A DNA stretch of 64,000 nt from Metellina segmentata. Taxonomy: Eukaryota > Arthropoda > Arachnida > Araneae > Tetragnathidae. Position 1 is the first letter of the stretch. The number at the start of each line of letters is the position of its first letter. The notes under the pieces are model-generated. The model was not told where the DNA came from. It did not search any database and saw nothing but the letters and a program-made list of their open reading frames with translations. Location: contig OX375880.1 of the NCBI GenBank assembly GCA_947359465.1, positions 13,028,120-13,092,119 of the forward strand, read 5' to 3'. The position numbers and the translations under genes were made by a program. Of the stretch, positions 32,375-44,244 are shown in pieces.

Positions 32375-32690
32375 TTCTTGAATGCGACATGAGCCACGAT
32401 GGACCGGTTGGAAGAGTAACAGATTAGCAACAGAAAGGTTCCGAGTTCAACTACAACACCGTCGTGTTCAAAGAGGGCTGGTGTACGTTAAGTCTATTGT
32501 GGTCTCAAATGTCCTCTCGTTGGCGTGGTGTGGAAGTTTGGAGAATGGGGCACCAGCTCAGGTGATGCCTCGTCATCTGACCGAGGTTCATAATTACGTA
32601 GTGTTGTCCTCGTATCTTTCCCTTGGGGGTTGATCCCGGACCGTCGTCAATAGCCCGTTGTGTTACTGCAGTACGACGTTAATTAAAATA
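32375..32690 (+). repeat. SINE1 with head B
   Basis: Head: GGACCGGTTGGAAGAGTAAC, AGATTAGCAACAGAAAGG, B-box-like GAGTTCAACT. Then the common body from AGGGCTGGTGTACGTTAAG to TTAATTAAAA. Confidence 0.8.
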
Positions 32691-32699
32691 CCTACCTAC

Positions 32700-34320
32700 C
32701 TGGAATGAGACCTTATTTGGTTACAATTGTATTGACGTGACTTCCAACATGGAACTTTTCACCACCTCTAAACTAAATAGAGTTTCGTTTAAAATATTTG
32801 TTTATTTACATCCTACTTACTTCACCTAAACTGCTGAACTGCAGCGGAAGGTCTTGGGATTGATTTCCAAATGTCTCTTGAAAAACGAATCACAAAGCTG
32901 CTTATGCAGTTACCTCGTGAATGGGATAAATGGTAAAGTTTGCTTTCTGTACGTTGTTGAATGCTTGCTGAGAAACAGGATTTACAGCGTTGTATGATTC
33001 TTGTAATTTACGATGATGAAGAAAGAGTGGAAAGTTTTGCGGATTGGAACTTTCTGAAACAATTTAAAATCACAGGGGAAGGAATAATATGTTGAAATTT
33101 TTAACCATGATGAGTAAAGTAACAAACCTTTCTAGCTGTGACTTACTTTGCTTTTAACGTGCGGTAAAATATAAATCGTACCGTAGTAATCACAGGGGAA
33201 GGGAGAACATGTTAAAATTTTTGAACCATGATGAGTAAATCAATAAACCTTTCTAGCAGTGACTTACTTTGTTTTTAACGATTGGTTGAATAGAAATAGA
33301 GTCGATATCACAACGCTTCTTAGAACAAGAGCATCTGGATGACAACGCATAAATAATTTAAGAGTTCAACTTGTTACAGACGCGTAGATTCTAAAGTCTT
33401 GGTATGAAACCTAATATTTTCATTAGGTGATGAGAAGTAATGCAAGTTATGTACATCGCCTGCTGCAGTTTCGAGTAGCGGTAGCACGCCTCGAAGAGCG
33501 AGTTCGAAACTCCATCCAGCCAAAGACTGGTCTAGGTTTCATCTCGACCAAGGGGATTACTAACAACGTTATGATAAAAGTAATATTACCGTGCTAACAT
33601 CTGTATCAATTGGATAGACTACTAAAAACTGTATTACTCAATGGACAGCTACAACCTCTATCACGATACAGATGTAAGAACGCCATGACAGATTCTTTAA
33701 CGACTAAGGGGCTCCGCTCCCTGCTCGCCTACGCTCACTAGCCTACTCTTTATGAACCAATTTTGAAACTAATTGTACCATAAGAAAGAGTGCATTCTAA
33801 GCTTTCACGTGATATTTTCAAATTTGAAAATTAATAGTAATAAGCTATAAATATGACGGTTTTAACAAAAGTAACGAAAATTTCCCAATATTTTGAAATT
33901 TGTATGACTAACTTTTAATTACATTGATTTAAACCAATTAAAAAAAATTGTACCATAAGAAAGAGTATATTCTAAGGTTTCCTGTGATGTTTTCAAATTT
34001 AAAAGCTAATAGTAATAAGCATGTAAATGTATCAATACTAATAGCCGCATCGGAAAAAATCTTCTCCATCATGTTCCCTGTACAATTTTAAACAAACAAT
34101 GTTAATTTTGTAATTATCTGATCCGTACTTTCTCGGAAAACCGTCTAAGAATCGAGCGAAATGAGCGAGTTTTCAATCTTGCGACAGTGGTGGCGGCGGC
34201 AACTTTTTTTAAAATATAGAGAGATAACTTAAAAAGATTTTTTTAAATAATATCAGTAGTATAATCGTGCAAAAAAGTGATGTAGTTGTTAGCAGTCTAT
34301 CTAAGTGATACAGTTGTTAG
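32700..34320. other. Unclassified stretch with local duplications
   Basis: 33068-33159 is repeated at 33188-33280 (AATCACAGGGGAAGG to TTACTTTG-TTTTAACG). 33775-33852 is repeated at 33947-34025 (TTGTACCATAAGAAAGAGT). A fragment near 33505-33590 (AAGACTGGTCTAGGTTTCAT) belongs to the tandem repeat that follows. No gene. Confidence 0.5.
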
Positions 34321-34329
34321 CACGGTAAT

Positions 34330-34800
34330 ACAACTAATGAGCAAAATTGAGCAGTCATTCACACGGCTTTCTAAAACTGTAAATGTGTGTATTAGAAAAG
34401 AAAAACAGCAGCAATCAGTTGCAAATAACCACATCAGAGGGAGTTCTAAACTCAATCCAACCAGACCGGTCTAGGTTTCATTTTGGTCGAGGGGAATCCT
34501 AGCAACGTTTTGATTGCGCCAAAGTTACGCTGTAATTCACACGTCTTGCTGAAGCTGTAAATGTGTGCATTAGAAAAGAACTTGTTGTTACCAGTTCCAA
34601 ATAACCACATCAGTGTGAATTTGAAACTCAATCCAACCAAAGACCGGTCTAGGTTTCATCTTGGCCGAGGGGAATCCTAGCAACGTTTTGATAGAGAAAG
34701 TTGCGCTGCCATTCACACGACTGGCTAAGGCCGCGAATGTAATGTTTGCATCATAAAAAGAAAAATGGTAGAAACCAATTCCAAATAATCGCATCTATGC
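34330..34800. repeat. ~184-bp tandem repeat, 2.5 units
   Basis: Units share ATTCACACG, TGTAAATGTGTG, AACTCAATCCAACC and AATCCTAGCAACGTTTTGAT at steps of about 184 and 179 bp. Confidence 0.8.
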
Positions 34801-35394
34801 TCACATTATGGATACGTAGAACCACAATCCCGGTTGGTGGAGAAGGTGAGTGCCAAAGGGTTCTGGTAACAAATTGAAGCAGGCTGGTTCTCCTTTCAAC
34901 GCAGGTTACAGTCATCAGTTATTATGACGGATGGCGCTTCAAGTCGGAGTTCCATTTTTTCGCGATCTCATTTAACCAAGAACATTATTTTTAGATGAGC
35001 GCGCCACCCCTGCAAAAAAGAGTCTCTCTCTCTCTCACGACTGGCATTACCACTAACTCATTACTGGGGAAAAAACGAAATTGCGCATGTTCCTGTTTCA
35101 GCAAAACACTAAGTAACTTTCCAGATAATCTGTGTCTGTGTGTTCGGTCTCATCGTGCTCCTGTGAGCTTCAGCTAGCTGTTGTTAAAGTTAATTTTCGA
35201 TTCTGAAATACATATTCCCCCTCAGAGGGAAAATGCAAGTATAATTCCATAATGGTGTCTTAAATGTATGATTTCTAATCAGTACTTAGACCAATAGAAT
35301 TCTTCAGCCAATAGATGCGATTGTTTAGTCATTATGTGTGTTGAAAAGGTAAAACAGTGCAACACCACTCTGAAATCGCTTGACGCTCAGGTGG
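34801..35394. other. Unclassified stretch
   Basis: A short plus-strand open frame (34995-35177) has no recognised domain. Confidence 0.25.
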
Positions 35395-36640
35395 CTAAAT
35401 TAACGTCCCATTGAAGTAACACAACGGGCTATTAGCGACAGGATCAATCTAAACTAGAAACATCCGAGGACACCTCGTCTTAATGAGCCAAATGACAATG
35501 TCAACACCTAAACTGGCACCCCACTCTCTATCTTCCACACCACGCCAACAAGAGGACATTTGAGGCCACGACAGATTTAACGTTCACCAGCTCCCGACGG
35601 TGATTGGTTGGATCAAGTTTCGAACTCGCAATCCTCCAGTTGATAATTTGCCTGTCCACTAACCGGACTACCGTTTCTCGTAATGCTCAGAGAACAGATA
35701 AAGTATTTTATACATCTTACCGAGTTTGTAGTGTGGTGCCCGATCAGGTGTTACCTCGTCATCTGATAGGGGTTCAAAATTACATGGTGTTGTCGGATCT
35801 TTCCCTTAGGGGATTCATCCCGGACCCTCGTCGGTTGCCCGTTGGGTTGCTCTAGTACGGCGTTAATTAAAAATTACCAAATTATTACAAATATGGTGAT
35901 GAATATTGCATAGGCGTTGTGTGAAATTTTGGTAATGGTAATTTTAGTTAACGTCGTACTAGAGCAACACAACGGGCTATTGACGACGGTCCGGGATCAG
36001 TCCCTTAAGGAAAAGATCCGAGGACAACACCTCGTAATTTTGAACCACGGTCAGAGTGTGAAATTTTGGAGTGAGGTACCAGCTCAGGTGTGACCTCGTC
36101 ACCCGTCCGTCATTAAAAATGTCATGGTATTGGCCCTGACTGTAGCCAGTAGCGACGATTTTTTTAATACCTACCTACCAGGCACATTGCACTTTTCACC
36201 ATTCTGTAGGGTATTCTGCATAATGGAGCGACACAACGGGCTATTGACGACGGTCCGGGATCAAACCCTTAAGAAAAAGATCCGAGGTCAATACCACGTC
36301 ATTTTGACCCACGGTCAGAAGGCGAGGCAACGCTCGAGCTGGTACCCCACTCTCCAAACTTCCACACCACGCCAACGTGAGGAAATTTGATACCACAACA
36401 GATTTAACGCGCCCTTTGTACCCGACGGTCTTTGGTTGGATTCAAACTTTCCGCGGCCATGAAATATCCGAGGTAATTTTAATTTTTGTTAACGTCGTAC
36501 TAGAGCAACACAACGGGCTATTGACGATGGTCCGGGATCAGTCCCTTTAGGGAAAGATCCAAGGACAACACTTCGTAATTTTGGGAAAAATCCGAGGATA
36601 ATACCAATTAATTTTGAACAACGATCGTGAAGGATTAGAA
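35395..36640. repeat. SINE1 remnant cluster
   Basis: Minus copy with head B at 35395-35690. Plus body at 35728-35878. Minus 3' half at 35932-36055, plus fragment at 36056-36120. Minus copy at 36222-36465 and minus 3' half at about 36475-36640. All share ACGTCGTACTAGAGCAACAC or its complement and differ in truncation point. Confidence 0.8.
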
Positions 36641-37479
36641 ACCAGTTATGTGTCAACCACATGTGGGACACTAGTGTCTCATTTACAAGTACAGAGACCC
36701 ACATGTGTTCTCGTCTCCTATCTGGTCCAAACCCTCTCAGCCTTGTTCCTGTCGCTTGTTTTCTCTGCCTCAATTTCCAGGTTACGGTGCCACTGTTATT
36801 AAAGCCCCGTGCGCAGTAGCACGTGATGAATAGCCTCCTGGCTGCGCAGGAGCACACATGGCATGATTAGTTCTCCTAGTTTAGGCATGCTGCTTCCGGC
36901 GGAGGGTGACGTCATTAAAGAGCGTGCACCAATCACGGGAGTCCCGCAATCCATCATCTCCTCGGTGGAAAAAGTCGGGGCTTGCATCTCGCTACACGAG
37001 AACCATTTTTCTCACGAGTTTGGGATTTCTTTCTTCTGCCCTAATGAGTGCCACAGACGGACTTTAATAAACGCGCGTGTTTTTTCGGGCCCTCCAATCT
37101 ATCTTTAGCTTTTTTCTTTAACCGTGCCTTCTCCTTCATGTTTCATTAAGTAGGTATATCTTTCGGGAGTTGTCCACATTCTGGGTCGTTTTCGTGGAAA
37201 ATTTATGATCCATTAAACTCGGGTTGTGAGAGAACTGAGAGTGCTGTCTCCTTTAATCTTGAGGTCTTTTTCCCCCTCCCGATGCAAATAAAGGTGCCAC
37301 CGCGTAATTAACAATTTCCACTGTTGCTGTTTGAATCGCGGGTTTGTTTGGGGCATCTGATGTGGATAATGGCACGGGATTCCTAGCTGGGGCTGATGAC
37401 GGTTAAGTGTTTTGTTGAGTGAAAATTGCGGGGTGATGTCTTACTAGCGAATATTTCAGTCAGTTGGTTCACTTTGCCG
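36641..37479. other. GC-rich unclassified island with CRE and CCAAT motifs
   Basis: TGACGTCA is at 36907-36914, followed by ATTAAAG and, 20 bases on, a CACCAATCACG CCAAT-type box. ATTAAAG also occurs near 36800. GACACTAGTGTC near 36669 is a perfect palindrome. No coding sequence recognised. A regulatory element is possible but only inferred. Confidence 0.35.
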
Positions 37480-37830
37480 AGCCGACCAACCGGTATAGTG
37501 GTTAAAGTGTTAGCCTCTAGATCGGAAGGTTCCTGGTTCGAATCCGGGTCTGGGCATGGATGTTTTTACTATACGCTTGGATACCATACGCTTGTATGGT
37601 GTAGAAGCGGCTGGTGCACCTTAAATCTGTCGTGAAAGAAAGTCCTCACGTTGGGTTGGTGTGGAAGTTTGGAGAGTGGGATGCCAGCTCAGGTGTTGCT
37701 TCGTCATCTGACCGTGGTTCCAAATTACGAGGTGTTGTCCTCGGATCTTTCCTTTAAGGGACTGATCCCGGACAATCGTCAATAACCCGCTATGTTGCTC
37801 TAGTACGACGCTAACTAAAATTACCATTAC
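37480..37830 (+). repeat. Full-length SINE1
   Basis: Head GCCGACCAACCGGTATAGTG to tail ATTACCATTACC. A small local duplication (ATACGCTTGG, ATACGCTTGT) lengthens it near 37570-37600. Flanks share TGCCGA. Confidence 0.9.
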
Positions 37831-37884
37831 CATCACCATGCCGAAGATTTTTGTTAAACAGTAATCTTGTTTGGTGGGCAGGTA

Positions 37885-38000
37885 GGTACTTAACTAACGT
37901 CGCAGATCAAATAGAACGGGCTATCGGCGACGGTCCTAGACCACCCCCAAAGGGAAAAATCCGAAGAAAACACCACGTAATTTTGAACCTTGTCTTCCAG
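37885..38000 (-). repeat. SINE1 3' fragment
   Basis: ACGGGCTATCGGCGACGG and CACCACGTAATTTTGAACC are diverged SINE1. Confidence 0.7.
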
Positions 38001-38039
38001 ATCAACAATAACCAAACGATTGACATTTAGTTCTAGTGA

Positions 38040-38240
38040 TTTAGACGAGATATCGCATCCATCAAGATCTGACGGATTTTGCTAATCAGACGAGATATCT
38101 CGTCATCAAGGTCTGGATGAATTTCTTCTAAGTCTGATTCTACCGATTTTATTATTTTTTTTGATGATGAGATCAAATTCTGGTCGGTTTTTCTATCGAC
38201 GAGATATCTCGTCTATCAATATCTCGACTGTTTTTCTAAT
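38040..38240. repeat. Palindromic GACGAGATATCTCGTC repeats
   Basis: Two perfect 16-bp palindromes GACGAGATATCTCGTC lie at 38089-38104 and 38198-38213, with degenerate relatives and ATCAAGRTCT between. This appears related to the 43-bp array at 39391. Confidence 0.75.
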
Positions 38241-38390
38241 GATGAGTTACCTCGATGTAACAACTACCCCCGAAGGGTTTGAATTTTTTTTTAAATCATA
38301 TGACAGACCTCACCATTATGGCTATATTCTATTTGAGTGCAATCTAGTCTAGAAACAGAAATAAATATGAAATTCTATCTAAACTAGAGA

Positions 38391-38700
38391 GCCGACGTAC
38401 CGGTATAGTGGTTAAGGTGTTAGCCTCTAGATAGAAAGGTTCCTGGTTCGAATCCGGGTCCGGGCATGGATGTTTGTAAGCGTATGATGTAGAAGCGGCT
38501 GGTGCACCTTAAATCTGTCGTGGCCGAAAGTCCTCACGTTAGGTTGGTATGGAAGTTTGGAGAGTGGGGTGCCAGCTCAGGTGTTGCTCCGTCATCTGAC
38601 CGTGGTTCAAAATTACGAGGTGTTGTCCTCGGATCTTTCCCTTAAGGGACTGATCCCGTACCGTTGTGTTGCTCTAGTACGACGTTAACTAATAATTACC
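38391..38700 (+). repeat. SINE1, nearly complete
   Basis: Head GCCGACGTACCGGTATAGTG, B box GGTTCGAATCC, body and TAATAATTACC tail. A few bases around CGTCAATAGCCC are deleted. Confidence 0.9.
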
Positions 38701-39390
38701 AGTTGCCCAACCGCTACTCCACCAACGTACCACAACGCAGTCGAACAAACGACAAGACGACCATCCCCGATACCAACCGAATTACACCAGGATTCCCAGG
38801 AGCGCTGAGTGATCGTCTGGTTAAACGTGTTGCACGTGCATTTAATCAAAGGGAAAGTCTCTCGAGCAGGGAAAAAACATATCATCCTCCCTTCGTTCCC
38901 TCGGCGATAAAGCAGCCTTATTCCAAATCCCCGGTTCATAACTTTACAGCCTGTTAGTTCCCCACAGTGGCGTTCCTTGATGCCGCTGCATCCGTGTTTT
39001 TCTAAGAACGGATCGGGCTCGCTGGCATGGCGGTAAATTACGTTCCACGTGCTTGGAGGGGCGGCCGACTGGAATCTTCCGAGAAAAACTTCCGTTCGCG
39101 ACGGTTCCCTCGGAATTGCGAGGCCGGGCCCGTTGTTTCCCCGGTGACGAGGAATCCCCGTGTAATTATGTCCTTTTTTGAAGCCTCCTGTGTGGTCCTG
39201 GCTCAGATGGGACGGCCATTAATAAGTCTGCACCATTTCAGTGAAAACGGTGTCGTTCCACACCGGTTCTAGAAGACAGAGCAGATAGCGTCCGCGTGGT
39301 TTAATTACTGTCAGCGCGAACAAGGGATTATTTTTCGCTTGCATGTGGAGTCGACGAAGCATCTTAATCCTCTAATTGGTTTGGGCGGAG
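38701..39390. other. GC-rich unclassified island
   Basis: Apparently single-copy. Open frames on both strands (38664-38957 and 39027-39272) have no known domain. Confidence 0.3.
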
Positions 39391-40377
39391 TATCTCGTTC
39401 ATCTTGATACGACCAGGTTTGCTAATGACAAGATATCTCGCCCATCAAGGCCAAATCAATTTTGCTCATGACAAGATATTTCGTCCATCAAGGTCTGAAA
39501 ACTTTTGGTTGTGACAAGATATTTCGTCAATGAATATCATGATCAAGTTTGCCAATCTTGGCCAACAAGGTCTGAAAAATTTTGATAATGATAAGACATG
39601 TCGCCCTTCAATGTCCGTGTTAAGACATATCGCCCATCAAGGCCTGACTAATTTGCTAATGACAAGCTATCTCGTCCATCAAGGTCTAACCAATTTTGCT
39701 AATGACAAGATATCTCGTCCATAAAGGTCTGAAAGCCTTTGGTTATGACAAGATATCTCGTCCATGAAGACATGATCAAGTTTGCCAATCTCGGCCAGCA
39801 AGGTCTGACGAATTTTGGTAGTGACAAGTCATGTCGCCCTTCAAAGTCCGTGATCAGATATATCGCACATCAAGGCCTGGCTAATTTGCTAATGACAAGC
39901 TATCTCGTCCATCAAGGTCTAACCAATTTTGCTAATGACAAGATATCTCGTCCTTCAAGGTCTGAAAACTTTTGGTTATGACAAGATATTTCGTCCATGA
40001 AGATCATGATCACGTTTGCCAATCTCACCCAGCAAGGTTTGACAAATTTTGGTAATGACAAGACTGGTCGCCCTTCAATGTCTGAAAACTTTTGGTTATG
40101 GCAAGATATTTCGTCCATGAAGATCATGATCACGTTTGCCAATCTCACCCAGCAAGGTTTGACAAATTTTGGTAATGACAAGACTGGTCGCCCTTCAATG
40201 TCTGTGATAATACATATCGCCCATCAAGGCCTGACTAATTTGCTAATGACAAGCTATCTCGTCCATCAAGGTCTAACCAATTTTGCTAATGACAAGATAT
40301 CTTGCCCATCAAGGTCTGACCAATTTTCCTAATGAAAAGCTATCTCGTCCATCAAGATCTAATCGATTTTGCTGATG
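39391..40377. repeat. 43-bp tandem array with higher-order structure
   Basis: Unit: AATTTTGCTAATGACAAG, ATATCTCGTCCATCAAGG, TCTGACC, about 23 copies. A block of about 118 bp (39974-40088) is repeated almost exactly at 40092-40207. A second block starting GCCCTTCAATGTC recurs at about 39600, 39835 and 40190, so groups of units were duplicated together. The array ends in a Tc1 fragment. Confidence 0.9.
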
Positions 40378-40660
40378 TCAAGCAAATTCACCTAATTTTC
40401 TGGAAAGCTGCAGTCCAGCACACATTTTATAGTATGATATAGAGCTCGATCCTGTTGGAAGAAACAACCATCATCGTCGTAGTATTATCATAGTGTAGGC
40501 AAGGCCGAATGATCCAGAATGTCGAGGTACACTTCAACGTTCATGGTTCAAAGTACATGAAGCAATGGGTCGAGTCCTAACCATGAAAAACAACCCCACA
40601 CTAAGATGGATCCTCCTCCGAATTTATACAGTGTCCAAATACTTTTGTCCACATAGGTAA
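40378..40660 (-). pseudogene. Tc1 derivative fragment
   Basis: Minus strand of a Tc1 transposase: block around the second catalytic Asp (complement of CGATCCTGTTGGAAGAAAC), the LDILDHSALP-like region, then the GAATTTATACAGTGTCC terminus. It has the same N-terminal deletion junction as the copies near 20.0 and 29.7 kb. The left side is truncated at the tandem array. Confidence 0.8.
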
Positions 40661-40782
40661 TTATTTTAATCAACGTCGTACTAGAGCATCACAATGGTCT
40701 ATTGACGACGGTGCGGGATCAATCCCAACGTAAAAGATCCGATCAGAACACTAAGTAACTTTGAACCACGATCAGGTGACGA
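40657..40782 (-). repeat. 5'-truncated SINE1 in the Tc1 terminus
   Basis: 126 bp of SINE1 3' end. Flanks TTGTCCACATAG (40645-40656) and TTGTCCATATAG (40783-40794) are a 12-bp duplication with one mismatch. Confidence 0.85.
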
Positions 40783-40794
40783 TTGTCCATATAG

Positions 40795-41984
40795 TGTAGA
40801 AGTGTTATGAGGTAGCATTTAGATGGCTGACTGAAAGGTAGGTTTTGGGTTTTATGTCGCAAGTGCTACATTTGGCCAAGTTGCGACAACACAAAACACC
40901 AACGAGGAAGGGGGTAAACAGAAGGGTAGGCGAGGGTAAAACATAAGTTAGGACATACCTCTCGGGGTTCAAAGAGACTAGATTAATAAAAAATTAATCC
41001 TCGATTGAACTTTTTTTTCTTGATTCACTAGATGGACAGCTGAGGGTAAATAATCCAACCACCGCATTTTATTCGTGCATCGTGTTCATAGTTGAGCAAA
41101 ATACGATCTCGCCAACCCCAATCGTAAATGCTTCTGACGCTGTCGTAAAAGTAGCCGAGTAACCGAAAATCTCTCTCCAGAACACATCGAAGGGGGGATA
41201 GTTGGGGCCCCTCGTTTCATCCCAGTGTGAAAATAGAAATAAATCCTCCTACTTCCTACCCCATTAACTCGATGCTAAAAGGGGCCCCTTATACTAAAAA
41301 TCTTCAACCGAGCCCCCCGTTGCGCCTCCCCCTTCTTCCACTTATTTTCCTCATTTCGTTCTGCGGGTGGGGGTGTTGTGTCATCATTAGAACGTCTTGA
41401 GGAAGCTTCCTCTCCCCCTTAGGAACAATTTTCGTTCGGGGGCGGGAGAGACGTCGGAGGCAGGTGCTTCATCCGTTGGACGAGAGGGGGTGGAGGAGAA
41501 GGAGAAAGGGTCGTCGCCCCCCCCCCTCTTTCGCGTGTTCCGCGTGGTGTGGGGTTACGGGAATCTTTTGGCGTTTGCGCGGACGAAAAAATCCAGATTC
41601 CTCTTGCCATGTCTACACACATTGGATATCAGCTTCTTGGCTTGCTGTGGCTTTTGAGGTCTTAATGGCTGGAGGATCTAGGGGTTTCGAGACTGGGGTG
41701 CTTCAAGAGCGGTGTTTGGATGAAGGGACAACTCGATATATCGAGGACGATATATCTAAAACAAGAAAAGGCGCGACACTCGCAGGAAATTTATGTCTTG
41801 AGGGCTGAAAAAAAATTTCTAATTGAGCGCTATTACATATTATTTATATTTAATATTACACAAAACCACAACTTGCAGTTTTATATTTTTACACATAAGG
41901 TCGAGCATTTACAACTTTAAGATTCTATTGGTTTCCCACCGAAGCAGAACCGTAACCTCTAATCGCGTTGTCGTCGTAGATTGG
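40795..41984. other. Unclassified stretch, partly GC-rich
   Basis: 41170-41700 is a GC-rich island with C/G runs and overlapping open frames on both strands but no known domain. The rest is AT-rich. Confidence 0.3.
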
Positions 41985-43610
41985 TGAGTGGGTCAAGTTT
42001 TGATCTCGAATGAGAGTGTTTAGTGATTCAGAATTACGAGGTGTCGCCCTTGCCTTTTGGGGACTGATCCCGGAACATCACCGAAATACCGTTGTGTTGC
42101 TACAGTGCGACGTTTAATTCAACTACCGAACCATCAACACAGAAGCATATGACCCAAATTAATACCAACGTGACCCTTAGATTACCTTGACTGCCTGGTG
42201 GTAATTGGTAATTTGTAACTAACGTCGTTCTCGAGCAACACAACGGGCTATTGACGACGGTCCTGGATCAATCCCTTAAGGGAAAGATCCGAGACCTGCC
42301 TGGTGGAACCAAACGTTCATCATCGGGTGGTAGGTATCTTAATTAACGTCGTACAGGATATCAACACAGTGGGTTATTGACGACGCTCCGGGATCAATCC
42401 CAAAGGGAAAAATCCGAGGACAACACCACGTCAGTTTGATAGTAATTGGTAATGGTAATTTTAGTTAACGTCGTACTAGAGCAACACAACGGGCTATTGA
42501 CGACGGTCCGGAATCAGTCCCTTAAGGGAAAGATTCGAGGACAACACCTCGTAATTTTGAACCACGGTCAGATGACGAAGCAACACCTGAGCTGGCACCC
42601 CCACTCTCCAAACTTCCAAGCCAACCCAACGTGAGGACTTTCGGCCACGACAGATTTAAGGTGCACCAGCCGCCTCTACACCATACGCTTACAAACATCC
42701 ATGCCCGGATTCGAACCAGGAACCTTCCGATCTAGAGGCTAACACCTTAACCACCATACCGGTTGGTCGGCCACGCCACGTCAGTTTGAACCACGGTCAG
42801 ATGAGGCAACATCTGAGCAAGCACCCTACTCTCCAAATTTCCACACCACGCCAACGTGAGGACATTTGAGGCTACGACGGATTTAACCTACACCAGCCCC
42901 CTTTATACATGACGGTCTTTGATTGTTATTTGATCTCGCAACCCTTCGGTTTCTAAACCGATACTCTACCAGCTGTCCAACCGGTTTGGTGGTTAAGGTG
43001 TCAACCTCTAGATCGGAAGGTTCATGGTACGAATCCAGGACAGTACATGGATGTTTGTAAGCGTATGATGTAGAGGTGGGTGGTACACCTTAAATCTGTC
43101 GTGGCCGGAAGTCCTCACGTTGGGTTGGTTGACTCGTCATCTGATCGTGGTTCAAAATTACGCTGTGTTGTCATCAGAACTTTCCCTTAAAGGATTGATC
43201 CCGAACCGTCGTCAATAGCCCGTTGTGTTTGGATAGTAAGACGTTAATTAAAAAAACTACCAATCACCGAACATTCATCAGGTATTAATTACCGTCGTAC
43301 TGGAGCAACACAGTGGTCTACTGACGACACTCCGGGATCAGTCTTAAAGGGAAAGATTATAGGACAGCACCACGTACTTTTGAACAACGGTCAGATGAGG
43401 CAACACCTGAGCTGGCACCCCTTTCTCCAAAACCTTCCACACTACCGTGAGGACATTTGAGGCCATGACGGATATAACGTGCACTAGTTATATTCGTCCC
43501 AATACTTGTCCTCCCCCCCCCCCCAATACACGACGGTCTTCGGTTACATTCGAACTCGTGTAACCCTTCGGTTTCTAATCCGAAACTCTACCAACTGAGT
43601 TACTTCTTAT
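41985..43610. repeat. SINE1 cluster with nesting
   Basis: Plus body at 41985-42120; minus fragments at 42205-42295 and 42340-42439 plus 42790-42985 (head B, split by 42440-42775); plus copy at 42976-43262; minus head-B copy at 43282-43610 with GGTTTCTAATCCGAAACTC. A C-run of about 12 interrupts the last copy. Confidence 0.8.
42440..42775 (-). repeat. Full-length SINE1 nested in an older SINE1
   Basis: 336 bp with complete head and GGTAATGGTAAT tail. Exact 14-bp duplication CCACGTCAGTTTGA at 42426-42439 and 42776-42789. Confidence 0.95.
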
Positions 43611-43619
43611 AACAGCACT

Positions 43620-44240
43620 AAAACTCTATCCCAGATGTCTGTCGCAACGCGTTCCAACACATGTTACACGCACGCAAACGACGACAGATAAGCGATCTGC
43701 GGAACGCAAATGGACGAAACTCAACCCCCTATCTCTCCGAACAATCTCGCCCGAATAAGAATTCCTCACGTGGGAAACCAGACCCTCGAACACTCCATTC
43801 TTCCGAAGGGCCCGAACAAAGAAGGAAAACAGCATCCCTCTGTCGCTTAGGTATGATGAGGAATGCCCGGAAAAAATGGAATGTCTCGAATTTTTGCCCG
43901 TCCGTCCCCTGCTCCACCCCAGACCGGGGGAGGAAGTGGCGGACTTTAAAGAACGACAGGGGTATCGCGTTCTGGAGCGAATTAAGATGTGACACGCTGA
44001 TAAATATTGGGGGGCTCTGGTTCCGTTGTAGGTCCGAGTGTGCAGCTCCTTGTCTTAAGCACTCCACCTCGCCGCCAGGGTGCGCTATCTTCCCATCTCG
44101 GCTACCGTTGGGGGTGGTGGAGTCGGCCTTGTGCGATTGGAGGAGATATCAATGCTAGAATCAGTGGCCTGTGCTGACGTTTAGAAGCCACAGAAGCCCG
44201 GTAGGAATAACCACGCATTAGCGATCGGAGGGTTGGAAAC
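43620..44240. other. GC-rich unclassified island
   Basis: A 165-codon plus-strand open frame (43661-44158) overlaps a 112-codon minus-strand frame (43729-44067). Neither has a recognisable domain, and overlapping frames on both strands argue for base composition rather than a gene. Confidence 0.3.
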
Positions 44241-44244
44241 TAGG

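Noticed and set aside
43661..44158. 165-codon open frame as a host gene
   Set aside because: It overlaps a 112-codon frame on the other strand, has no recognisable domain and lies in GC-rich DNA where long frames arise by chance.
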